Source: Lysobacter sp. S4-A87 (lineage in GTDB: Bacteria > Pseudomonadota > Gammaproteobacteria > Xanthomonadales > Xanthomonadaceae). Taken from it: 64,000 nt of DNA. The stretch lies in contig NZ_CP093341.1 in NCBI RefSeq assembly GCF_022637455.1, positions 248,001 through 312,000 of the forward strand, given 5' to 3'. The translations under genes were made by a program, and so were the position numbers. Within the stretch, counting starts at the first letter, position 1. Every line of letters begins with the position of its first letter. The notes beneath the pieces are model-generated. The model did not search any database, had not been told where the DNA came from, and was given only the letters and a program-made list of their open reading frames with translations. Below, one piece after another: positions 20,001 through 26,822 of the stretch.

Positions 20001-22798
20001 CGACTGACCAGCAACCGCCACAGGGTTCGCGCAATCGCACCCAGGTTCAGGAAGGCTTCGTGGGGCAGGCAGGTCAGGTTGACTGCGGCGCGCTGCAGTT
20101 GCCGCAGCGTGGATGTGCCAATCCGCAGCAGGTGTGCTTCCAATGGCATGTCGACCGGAATGACGAAGGCGTCGCGCAGTGCAGGCAACAGCACGGGCAG
20201 CAGCCACAGGCACAGCAGCCACCCCGTCCATTGCAGCGGATCGGACGAGAACAGCCAGCCAGTCAGCAGCAGCGCGGTAGCCGCGACCGGCACCAGGCTG
20301 CGGCGCAGGTTGTCGAGCAGCTTGCCGCGCGACAGCCATGACAGCGGGTTGCGTTCGTAGCCGCCCTGCGCACGCGGCACCCAGGGCAACAACCAGGGCA
20401 GCAGTTGCCAGTCGCCGCGTATCCAGCGGTAGCGCCGCTTCACGTCGGCGGCGTAGCGCGACGGGTATTCCTCGTACAGGCGTACATCGCTGACCAGTCC
20501 GGCGCGTGCGTAGCATCCTTCCAGCAGGTCGTGGCTGAGGATGCGGTTGTCGGGGAAGCGGTCGGCCAGCGCGATCTCGAACGCATCCACGTCGTAGATG
20601 CCCTTGCCGACGAACGAGCCTTCGCCGAACAGGTCCTGGTATACGTCCGAGACGGTGCGCGTGTAGGGGTCGATGCCTGGCTCACTGCCGAACATGCGCG
20701 CATAGCGCGTGCTGCGGCGCCCGCTCAGGCTGGTGCCGACGCTCGGCTGGAGGATGCCGTAGCCGTGGACGACTCGGCGCTTGCGCGGGTCGAAGCGGGC
20801 GCGGTTGAGCGGGTGCGCCAGCGTGCCGACGAACTCGCGGGCGGCATCGCGCGGCAGGCGGGTGTCGGTATCCAGGGTGATGACATAGCGGACATTGGTC
20901 AGGACGTCCGTTGCGCCGGTCACCAGCAGGAAATCCTCGTGGCCCGACCCGCGCAGCAGCCGGTTCAGTGCCGCGAGTTTGCCGCGCTTTCGCTCGTAGC
21001 CCATCCAGCGGCCTTCGCGAGGGTTCCACTGACGCGGGCGGTGGAACAGGAAGAAGCGGTCGCCGCTTTCCGGGGCGTAGCGGTGGTTGAGCAGTTCGAT
21101 CTGCTGCGCGGCCCTGGCCAGCAGGTCCGCATCGGTCGGCAAGGTCTGCTGGTCCGCATCGAGGAAGTCGGTCAGCAATGCAAAGTGAAGGTGGCGGTCG
21201 CGATTGGCCAGGAAGCGAACCTCCAGCCCTTCCACCAGGCTGTCCACGCCGTCCGCGCTGCCCAGCATGCTGGGCACCACCACGAGCGTGCGGCAATCGG
21301 CCGGGATGCCCTCTGAAAAATCCATGCGCGGCAGCAGGCGCGGCGGGACCAGAACCGTTGCGGCCCAGTTGACCAGGGCGATGCCCATCTCGCTGAAGGC
21401 CACTACGGCCAGCATGCCCAACAACCATGTCGGGACGCCGTGCAGGACGATGCCGTCGGCTGCGGAAAGCAATCCCCAGGTGAACAAGCCGGTGATGGTC
21501 GCGATCGGCAAAAGGTAGGCCGGTAGCGGCGTGCGACGAGGCGGCAGGCGCACTGGCCGGCGCGCGTTCGCGGACTCGTTCACCGCGGCCCGCGTCTGCG
21601 CAACGCCATCGTCGATCAGGTAGTACCCGACGTGGGCCTTGCTGTCGGTGACCGTCGTGGCGCGCGCTTCTCCCTGCGCGAGCTGCAAGACGATATCGGC
21701 GACTTCCTGTTCGGCGACTCCGCTCAGCCGGGCGACCTTTTCCACCACATGGCGGTAGCTGTCGCGGGTGCTGAAGTCCATCAGGGCGTAGGTTCCGGCG
21801 GGGTCCTCGCGCAGGCCGCGTTCGACCACGCTCATGTTCTCGACGAACTCGCGCCAGTCCATGTTGGCCAGGAAACGAAGGCTGCCAATGCTGTTGCTGA
21901 TCGAGACCTGGTCGGCGGCCTGTTGCTGGCTTTCCAGGTGCACCAGTTCCTCGATGCTGTGGCCGCTGTCGACGGCCCACTGGTCCAGCCAGGTCATGGG
22001 CATCGAGAACACCGAGCCGCGGCCCTGCAATCCACGCGTCAGTTCCGAGACGAATGCACCCGACAGCGGCGGCTCCGAGCGCGCCATGTCGGCCACCACC
22101 AGCACCACGTTCTTGGGGTTCTCGGCGGCGGTCGTATTGAGAAGGTCGGCCCACTCGCTGGCCAGCCGGTGGTCCAGGCCATCGCGCATCACGCGCACCG
22201 CCATGCGCCTGAGGTTGTCGATCAACGCCAGCCTCAGCATGATGGGGATCGCCCACAGCTCGCCCAGCTTCAGCGGCGTGATCGACTGGTAAGCGGCCAC
22301 GAAACGGCTGATGGTTTCGGCATCGATGCGACCGTCGCCGTGCGCGATGGCTTCCAGCGAAAGGTCGTACACGCGGGGCAGGCCGGCCGAATAGCCATTG
22401 CTCAGCGACGGCAGCTCGCGGCTGTATCCCTTCGGCAGATGCCGTCTTGCCGTGTGGATCTGTTCTTCCACCAGGTAGTAGTTGTCGAGCAGCCACTCAC
22501 CGGCGGGCGTGATGCGCATGTTGATCTGCACCATCCGCGTGAGCATGGCGCAGGCGTCGTCCAGCAGGCCTTCGTTCTCCTCGAGCCGATCGAGCAATCG
22601 TTCCGGGCCGGATCGTGGATGAACGCGATGGGTACGGGCCAGGGCCCTGCCGTGCAGTTCCATCTGCTCGGCATTGAAAAGCTGCGAGCGCAGCGGTTCT
22701 TCGGCTTGCAGCGTCCGCTGGGTCGCCGCTCGTCGCCAGCGCCACAAACGCCGACGCAGGCGTAGCCAACGGCTGAACATCCTCCAGAGCTGTGGCAT
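14096..22798 (-). CDS. ndvB: Cyclic beta-glucan synthase (GT84-GH94, NdvB/Cgs type)
   Basis: A giant inner-membrane enzyme of 2,900 residues, the usual length of cyclic beta-1,2-glucan synthases. It polymerises UDP-glucose on itself, cyclises the chain and releases periplasmic glucan involved in osmoadaptation and host interaction. Order of parts: N-terminal region (1-400); membrane segments near 410-470; GT84 transferase with VITLDTDTRLPRD (DxD, about 640) and FGEGSFVGKGIYDVDAFE; further membrane helices (about 830-1000); glucoamylase-like domain with GLGLKRGLGQDLVIAPYASM (about 1450); then GH94-type glycan-binding and phosphorylase domains with GTGDWNDGMNRVG (about 2575), which contains the catalytic acid and sets chain length in the family. 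The longest frame begins 13 codons earlier; Met at 22798 with AAAGG upstream is preferred. Monocistronic. Linkage type is inferred from family. Confidence 0.93.
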   Translation of the reverse strand: MPQLWRMFSRWLRLRRRLWRWRRAATQRTLQAEEPLRSQLFNAEQMELHGRALARTHRVHPRSGPERLLDRLEENEGLLDDACAMLTRMVQINMRITPAGEWLLDNYYLVEEQIHTARRHLPKGYSRELPSLSNGYSAGLPRVYDLSLEAIAHGDGRIDAETISRFVAAYQSITPLKLGELWAIPIMLRLALIDNLRRMAVRVMRDGLDHRLASEWADLLNTTAAENPKNVVLVVADMARSEPPLSGAFVSELTRGLQGRGSVFSMPMTWLDQWAVDSGHSIEELVHLESQQQAADQVSISNSIGSLRFLANMDWREFVENMSVVERGLREDPAGTYALMDFSTRDSYRHVVEKVARLSGVAEQEVADIVLQLAQGEARATTVTDSKAHVGYYLIDDGVAQTRAAVNESANARRPVRLPPRRTPLPAYLLPIATITGLFTWGLLSAADGIVLHGVPTWLLGMLAVVAFSEMGIALVNWAATVLVPPRLLPRMDFSEGIPADCRTLVVVPSMLGSADGVDSLVEGLEVRFLANRDRHLHFALLTDFLDADQQTLPTDADLLARAAQQIELLNHRYAPESGDRFFLFHRPRQWNPREGRWMGYERKRGKLAALNRLLRGSGHEDFLLVTGATDVLTNVRYVITLDTDTRLPRDAAREFVGTLAHPLNRARFDPRKRRVVHGYGILQPSVGTSLSGRRSTRYARMFGSEPGIDPYTRTVSDVYQDLFGEGSFVGKGIYDVDAFEIALADRFPDNRILSHDLLEGCYARAGLVSDVRLYEEYPSRYAADVKRRYRWIRGDWQLLPWLLPWVPRAQGGYERNPLSWLSRGKLLDNLRRSLVPVAATALLLTGWLFSSDPLQWTGWLLCLWLLPVLLPALRDAFVIPVDMPLEAHLLRIGTSTLRQLQRAAVNLTCLPHEAFLNLGAIARTLWRLLVSRRNLLQWNPSSEVERSLGSGMGAELRGMAIAPLFAIAAGMAIAGVQPMSLWVAAPMLALWLLSPVVMAWLGHPPAQRDTELSTSQRAFLGRLARRTWGFFETYVRAEDHWLPPDNVQEHPALVVARRTSPTNIGLSLLANLSAYDLGYLQPGGVMERTRLVFATLETLPRHRGHFYNWYDTETLQPLPPRYISTVDSGNLAGHLLTLRQGLLALVDAPLLAPCTFEGMADTLGVLEEATEASGRDEALTGALANFRSTLDLARAQPTTIADADRLLAQLVIQASEIVSAWPAPLEDVHAPDWPGLLASACRSAHDELRHFFPDLPAQDAVNVSIPTLRQLQADPEAAPGQARARERVHQLERLAHVAGQFSLMEYEFLYDRSRHLLSIGYNLDEHRLDAGYYDLLASEARLCSFVAIAQGQLPQENWFALGRLLTEVNGDATLLSWSGSMFEYLMPQLVMPSYRDTLLDQTSLHAVEAQITHGVQRGVPWGVSESGYNTVDARMNYQYRAFGVPGLGLKRGLGQDLVIAPYASMMALMVAPEAACQNLQRLTEQGFGGHFGLYEAIDYTPARVPHGQEHVVVRSFMAHHQGMGLLSLDHLLRHQPMQQRFVADAEFQATLLLLQERIPHTGVFHPHEAETLGAARATAGETETQLRVFRNPGTARPAVQLLSNGRYHGLLTSAGGGYSRHRDMAVTRWREDGTRDHWGNFCYLRDVESGEFWSTSMQPTGVAVEQYEAIFSDAKAEFRGRKRGYESHLEIAISAEDDIELRRLRLTNRSRRTRTIEVTTYAEVVLAPAISDELHPAFSNLFVQSQIVRQKQALLCTRRARAHDEVPPWMFHLVAVHDADISAISYETDRARFLGRGNSPRTPRALAIDEALSDTDGSVLDPIVAIRCRIELAPEQTAMIDMVYGVGADSEACEQLVDKYRDRRLADRVFDLAWTQSQVVRRQINASQADAQLYERLAGLIVYAHPLLRADQDVLLQNQRGQSGLWGHAISGDLPIVLLQIADSDNIELVRQMVQAHAYWRLKGLRADLVIWNESQAGYRQQLQDLILGMVSADPEANVLDRPGGIFVRPAQQISQEDRILLQSVARVIVSDQKGTLAAQIGRHVPPERTIPALLPDGVPESRPEPPPLDASTGLPPPPYPREADDAWPFDAVASELIFDNGTGAFSADGREYVIVSREGAPTPAPWSNVMANEKLGTVVSESTPGYTWFENAHEFRLTPWHNDPVADSGGEAFYLRDEESGHVWSPMPLPRRGRGAYRTRHGFGYSVYEHIEDGIASELWVYVDIEEAVKFSVLKLRNLSGRARRLAAFGYVEWVLGDLRSKSQMHVVSELHAGIGVLTARNPYNTEFGGRVAFFDTDASGCSYTADRTEFLGRNGSLEDPAALLRERLSGRLGVGLDPCAAIQVPLALAEDEERETVFRLGVGRDYGEALQLAEKVRGVQRAHDALDALRIHWRSLLSTVQVKTPDASVDALANGWLLYQTLACRYVARSGYYQSGGAFGFRDQLQDTMATVHAKPALTREHLLLCAAHQFPQGDVLHWWHPPQGRGVRTRCSDDYLWLPLAACRYLAVTGDASVLDENVRFIDGRPVNPDEESYYDMPVASYLQQSFYEHCVLALQRGCSLLGERGLPLIGTGDWNDGMNRVGEAGRGESVWLGFFLFDGLQRFANVASGRGDASFATWCREQAQQLRGNLEAHAWDGQWYRRAWFDDGTPLGSTESDECRIDSISQSWSVLSGAADPARARQAMASLDRHLVRRDAGLIQLLDPPFDKTAKDPGYIRGYVPGVRENGGQYTHAAVWAAMAFAHQGDAARAWELARMINPIHHASDADEAARYKVEPYVLAADVYAVPPHVGRGGWTWYTGSAGWMYRLLTESLLGLQRNGTLMTLQPCLPADWPEYQLQYRYGTSVYSIKVTQGDSGPATLKLDGAEQADFRFPLVDDGVAHHVEAYWPRARLPF

Positions 22799-22939
22799 CG
22801 GGCAACCTTTGGGCCTGGGCGGCCACGTGGCCCTCATCCTTGCATCAGGGTCCGCACACGCCCGTGAAGCCGGATCCCGCGCGGTCCCCGGGCACGCCAG
22901 GGGTGGAAGTCGGCGTTCGGGTCGCGATCATGAACGTCG

Positions 22940-22966
22940 AAGGCCTCGGGGGACACCCGAGGCCTT
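22940..22966. terminator. Hairpin downstream of the M4 protease
   Basis: A perfect 11-bp stem (22940-22950 AAGGCCTCGGG with 22956-22966) and 5-nt loop. It lies between the start of the glucan synthase gene and the end of the protease gene, both minus-strand. There is no T-run, so it may act as an RNA 3'-end stabiliser rather than a classic terminator. Confidence 0.5.
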
Positions 22967-23000
22967 CACTGGACAACCGACCGCACGATTCTGGATCGAA

Positions 23001-23024
23001 GAGGGACGCGACAACGCGTCCCTC
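23001..23024. terminator. Second hairpin just after the M4 protease stop
   Basis: A perfect 10-bp stem (23001-23010 GAGGGACGCG with 23015-23024), 4-nt loop ACAA, 15 bp past the protease stop codon on the minus strand. It lacks a T-tract. Confidence 0.5.
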
Positions 23025-23038
23025 CACATCGCGTGCTC

Positions 23039-24706
23039 TCAGTGCACGTTGACCGCATCCCACGCCGCTGCAACGGCGTTGTGGTTTGCCGAGCCGGCGC
23101 CGTACAGGTCGGCGGCGGCATTGAGCGTTGCCACGCGGGCGGCGGCGTAGTCGGTGTTGGAAACCATGTACACCGTCAGGGCGCGGTACCAGATCTGCGT
23201 GGCGGCTTCGCGGCCGATGCCGGCGAGGCCGACGTTGCCGTTGCAGACCATATCGCTCTGGGTGAGGTCCGCCGGCACGCGCGAGTCGGTCGGAACCACG
23301 GCGCCTTCGGCGAGCAGATAGTAGAAGTGATTGGCCACGCCGGAGGTGTAGTGCACGTCCTTCTGGTTCTTGAAGAAGTCCAGGTAGGCCGGATCAGAAC
23401 CATCCGGATAGCAATCGTCGGAGATGCCGTCCAGGCTGGGCTTGAACATCGCACGCAGCGCCGGCGGGTTACGCGGGTCGGCCGTGAAGATGGCTTCACC
23501 GATCCAGTAGTTCGGCGGCTGCGAGGCGTTGTTGGCGTAGTACTCGACCATCGTGCCCAGGATGTCCGAATTGGCCTCGTTGAGGCCTCCGGACTCGCCG
23601 GCGTAGATCAGCCCGGCAGTGGTGGCGGTGACACCATGGCTCATCTCGTGGCCCATGATGTCGAGCGCCACCAGGGGGCGCGTGCGCACGCCGTCGCCAT
23701 CGCCGAAGGCCATGCAGAAGCAGTCGTCGCTCCAGAAGGCATTGACGTAGTTCTGCTGGAAGTGGACCGATCCGGTCGCGCCGCGGCCGTCGTTGGCGAT
23801 GCCATTGCGGCCGAACTTCTCCCTGTAGAAGTCCCAGGTCCTGGCGAAGCCGTAGGCTGCGTCCACGGCGGTGCTCACGCGGTCGCTGGTGTCGCCGTTG
23901 CCCCACTTGTTGTCGCCGTCGACGACCAGCGTGCCGAGGCCGCCGGCGCTGCCGTGGAAGCCGTTGCCCATGTCGTTGATGCGGGTGTTGCCACGGGTCG
24001 GATCGATCAGCTCGTAGATGCGGCGGGTGACGTTGTACTGGCCATACACCGGCACCGTGCCGGCCATCAGCGAGCGGCCCGTACCGGTGGAGGCGGTGAC
24101 GTTGGGCGTGGACGGCGGGTTGGTACCCGGCAGTCCGGTGCCCGGCAGGGTGCCGGTCTTGACGGCGTTTTCCTTGTCGAGGATCGCGCCGTTGGCGGCA
24201 CTGACGTAGTAGTGCATGCGCATCGGCGTACCGTCGCTGGCCTTGCCGACGTACAGCACGTCATAGGCCAGCACCGGCGTGGCGCGGCGGGCGAACACCA
24301 CCAGGCGGGCGGTCGGGACGGCATCGAACTGGGTACCGAAGTGCACGCCGGCCGCGACGATGGCGGAGTCGGCATTGATCGCTGGCGTGGTCGACAGCGT
24401 CAGGGGCTGGACCTGGGTCACGCTGGCGCGCTGGAAGGCGCCGGCGCGGGTGTGGACGACCATGTCGCCGCCGATGACCGGCAGGCCGCGGTAGGTGCGA
24501 TCCAGGCGCACGTGTTCGGTGCCGTTGCGGTCGACGATCACGTCACGCGTGGTGAAGGTGTCGTCGGCGGACAGACGGGTGGCCATCGGGTTCTGACGGA
24601 TTGCACCGAGGGCGCGGTTGAACGCCGCGCCATTATCAACCGCGGCGGCCTGGCCGACGGTCCCCATGAGAATGGCCACGGACAGGGCCTTAGCAAGCGA
24701 CGACAT
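23039..24706 (-). CDS. Secreted M4-family neutral metalloprotease (thermolysin/elastase-like)
   Basis: A 555-residue preproenzyme. Met at 24706 has AGGGG 7 nt upstream and opens a Sec signal peptide (about 1-22, ending GQAAA); the longer frame upstream lacks these. An FTP/PepSY-type propeptide fills about 30-210. The mature M4 domain carries the zinc site HEMSH (His353, Glu354, His357) and GLNEANSD (Glu377 as third ligand), followed by the M4 C-terminal domain with the substrate-binding His in DVHYTSGVANHFYYLL. Family members are exported and autoprocessed and digest extracellular protein; lysobacters secrete several. Its own upstream region (24707-24954) is shared with the divergent TPR gene. 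Two hairpins follow it. Confidence 0.93.
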   Translation of the reverse strand: MSSLAKALSVAILMGTVGQAAAVDNGAAFNRALGAIRQNPMATRLSADDTFTTRDVIVDRNGTEHVRLDRTYRGLPVIGGDMVVHTRAGAFQRASVTQVQPLTLSTTPAINADSAIVAAGVHFGTQFDAVPTARLVVFARRATPVLAYDVLYVGKASDGTPMRMHYYVSAANGAILDKENAVKTGTLPGTGLPGTNPPSTPNVTASTGTGRSLMAGTVPVYGQYNVTRRIYELIDPTRGNTRINDMGNGFHGSAGGLGTLVVDGDNKWGNGDTSDRVSTAVDAAYGFARTWDFYREKFGRNGIANDGRGATGSVHFQQNYVNAFWSDDCFCMAFGDGDGVRTRPLVALDIMGHEMSHGVTATTAGLIYAGESGGLNEANSDILGTMVEYYANNASQPPNYWIGEAIFTADPRNPPALRAMFKPSLDGISDDCYPDGSDPAYLDFFKNQKDVHYTSGVANHFYYLLAEGAVVPTDSRVPADLTQSDMVCNGNVGLAGIGREAATQIWYRALTVYMVSNTDYAAARVATLNAAADLYGAGSANHNAVAAAWDAVNVH

Positions 24707-24954
24707 GAATATCCCCTCGAAACTCGAAATGGTTTGGACGTCGCGAACGGCCGCGACCCATGCAGACTCGGGCCTGAATCTGCGTCCGGAACTCCCCACC
24801 GCGGGGGGGTGAATCGCGCTGGTCGGGTGGTCCACTGGATGTCCGGGCGCGCGCGCGTGTTCATACCCGCCAAAGGGTGCGCGAGGCATCCGCCCGGGCT
24901 TCGCACCGATGCCATGGACCTGCCCGGCGCCTCCCCCCCATCCGGACTCCCGTC

Positions 24955-26577
24955 ATGCAGCAACCCGATCTCCAAGCCCTCTGGCTCCAGGCCGTCGCCC
25001 ATTTCGATCGCGACGAACTTCGCGAAGCCGAGACGCTGTGCCTGCAGCTCGTTGAATATGCGCCGGAGCGCCCGCTGGCCTACACCATGCTTGCGCGCAT
25101 CTGCCATGCGCTCGGTCTGACCCGACCGGCAACCTTCAACGCCTTCCAGGCGAGCCGGCGCTGCATCCAGGCGCCGGTGCACGACGTCCTGATCGTGGCG
25201 GCGGTGCTGGTCGAAGTGGGCGAGCACCAGCTCGCGCACGCGGTGCTGGGCTTCATCGATGCCGAACACGCCGACGCCGAGTCCCTGCTCGAAGTAGGGC
25301 GCCTGTACAGCATCCTGGAAGACCAGGAGCAGGCGCTGCGCTGCATCCGTCTGGCCAGGGCCGGTGGTCGCAATGGCGGCTTCGTCGACCACATGGAAGG
25401 CATCGTGCTCAGCTTCCTGGGCCCCATCGACGAGGCCGTCGCGGCCTGCGAATCGAGCGTGGCCAAGAATCCCGGCTACGGCCACGCCCAATGGTCATGC
25501 GCGCAATTCGGCCGCAAGGACGGCGCGCGCGAACGCATCGAACGCATGCGTGCCGCGCTGGCCCTTCCGGACATCGACAACGACGACATCACCTACCTGC
25601 ACTATGGCCTGTTCAAGGAATACGACACCCTTGGCGAGACAGACGAGGCGTGGGCCTCGCTGATGGCCGGTGCCCAGGCGCGGCGCGGCGTCACCGAACA
25701 CGACGCCGCGAAAGAGGCGGCGGCCTATGACGCGCTGATCGCGGCCACGCCCGTCAATTTCCTGGACGACTGCGCCGAGGTGCCCACCGACGCAGCCACG
25801 CCGATCTTCGTAGTCGGCATGCCGCGCACGGGCACCACGCTGCTCGAGCGGATCCTCGGCAACCATCCCCAGATCAAGACCTGCGGCGAGCTCAACGATT
25901 TCCGCCAGCAGATGCAGTGGGTCAACAATCGGCGACTCACGCTCTCGCTGGACGAGACGATTGGCAGCTATATCGCGCGCCTGGATCCGGTCGTACTCGG
26001 GCACCGCTACCTCACCAAGACTGCCTGGGCGGCGGATGGCAAGGGGTTCTACGTGGACAAGCACCCGATGAACTTCCAGTGGTGCGGCGCGATCCTGAAG
26101 GCCCTGCCGCACGCAAAGATCATCAATCTGCGCCGGCATCCGCTGGACAGCTGCTTCTCCAACCTCAAGGAACTCTTCGCGCACAAGTACTACCCGTACA
26201 GCTATGTGCTGGACGAGCTGGCCGCGCATTACCGCAACTACGCAAGGCTGATGCGGCATTGGCACGCCATCGCGCCGGGACGGATCCTGGACGTGCGCTA
26301 TGAAGACCTGGCGTCGCAGCCGGATGTCGAAGCAAAGCGCGTGCAGGCGTATCTGGGTTTGCCTGAAGTCGATGGCGTCACCGATATCCTCGCCAACAAG
26401 ACCGTCACCACGACGGCCAGCACCTTGCAGTTGCGCCAGCCGATCCATACCCGCAACGTGGGCGGCTGGCGTCGCTACGCGACCGGCATGGCGCCGGTGC
26501 AGGCGCTGCTGCAGGATCTCGTACACGACTATGAAGGTGTGGCGGAACCATCGCTCGCGGCAGCGGGCGGGTCCTGA
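24955..26577 (+). CDS. Tetratricopeptide-repeat sulfotransferase
   Basis: 540 residues. The N-terminal half (about 1-260) is made of TPR-like helix pairs. The C-terminal half is a sulfotransferase domain: PIFVVGMPRTGTTLLERIL (about 283-300, the PAPS 5'-phosphosulfate loop) and NLRRHPLDSCFSNLKEL (near 390, the 3'-phosphate region with conserved Arg/Ser). Such TPR-sulfotransferases move sulfate from PAPS to a hydroxyl or amine; bacterial members act on polysaccharides, lipids or peptides, with substrates mostly unknown. The frame extends 26 codons upstream; ATG at 24955 is used because the homologous region begins there, although its ribosome site is weak. It stands alone, divergent from the M4 protease. 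Confidence 0.88.
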   Translation: MQQPDLQALWLQAVAHFDRDELREAETLCLQLVEYAPERPLAYTMLARICHALGLTRPATFNAFQASRRCIQAPVHDVLIVAAVLVEVGEHQLAHAVLGFIDAEHADAESLLEVGRLYSILEDQEQALRCIRLARAGGRNGGFVDHMEGIVLSFLGPIDEAVAACESSVAKNPGYGHAQWSCAQFGRKDGARERIERMRAALALPDIDNDDITYLHYGLFKEYDTLGETDEAWASLMAGAQARRGVTEHDAAKEAAAYDALIAATPVNFLDDCAEVPTDAATPIFVVGMPRTGTTLLERILGNHPQIKTCGELNDFRQQMQWVNNRRLTLSLDETIGSYIARLDPVVLGHRYLTKTAWAADGKGFYVDKHPMNFQWCGAILKALPHAKIINLRRHPLDSCFSNLKELFAHKYYPYSYVLDELAAHYRNYARLMRHWHAIAPGRILDVRYEDLASQPDVEAKRVQAYLGLPEVDGVTDILANKTVTTTASTLQLRQPIHTRNVGGWRRYATGMAPVQALLQDLVHDYEGVAEPSLAAAGGS

Positions 26578-26625
26578 GTCCGTCGGCGCCGATCCCGTCG
26601 GACGCCTGATCTCCGCAATCTGAAA

Positions 26626-26660
26626 GCCGGGCCCCGGTCGCCCCGCCATCGGGGCCCGGC
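26626..26660. terminator. GC-rich hairpin after the TPR-sulfotransferase
   Basis: An 11-bp perfect stem (26626-26636 GCCGGGCCCCG with 26650-26660) with a 13-nt loop, 48 bp after the gene. No T-run follows; it is a probable 3'-end hairpin. Confidence 0.55.
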
Positions 26661-26740
26661 GTCGTGACGCGTGCGCGGCAGGCGGGCGGCAGGGCGCGGC
26701 TTGAAGACCCAGGTAAACATGGGTTCGACTTCTGCAATGA

Positions 26741-26781
26741 AAAACGCCGTGCCGGCCCGCAAGTGCGGAGCCGGCACGGCG
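26741..26781 (-). terminator. Rho-independent terminator of the autotransporter gene
   Basis: A perfect 12-bp stem (26745-26756 CGCCGTGCCGGC with 26770-26781), followed on the minus strand by TTTT (26741-26744). It lies 41 bp beyond the stop of the minus-strand adhesin gene. Confidence 0.8.
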
Positions 26782-26822
26782 TACCTGGGCGGCGCCTCCC
26801 CCCGGAGGCGGCGCGCGGTGCT

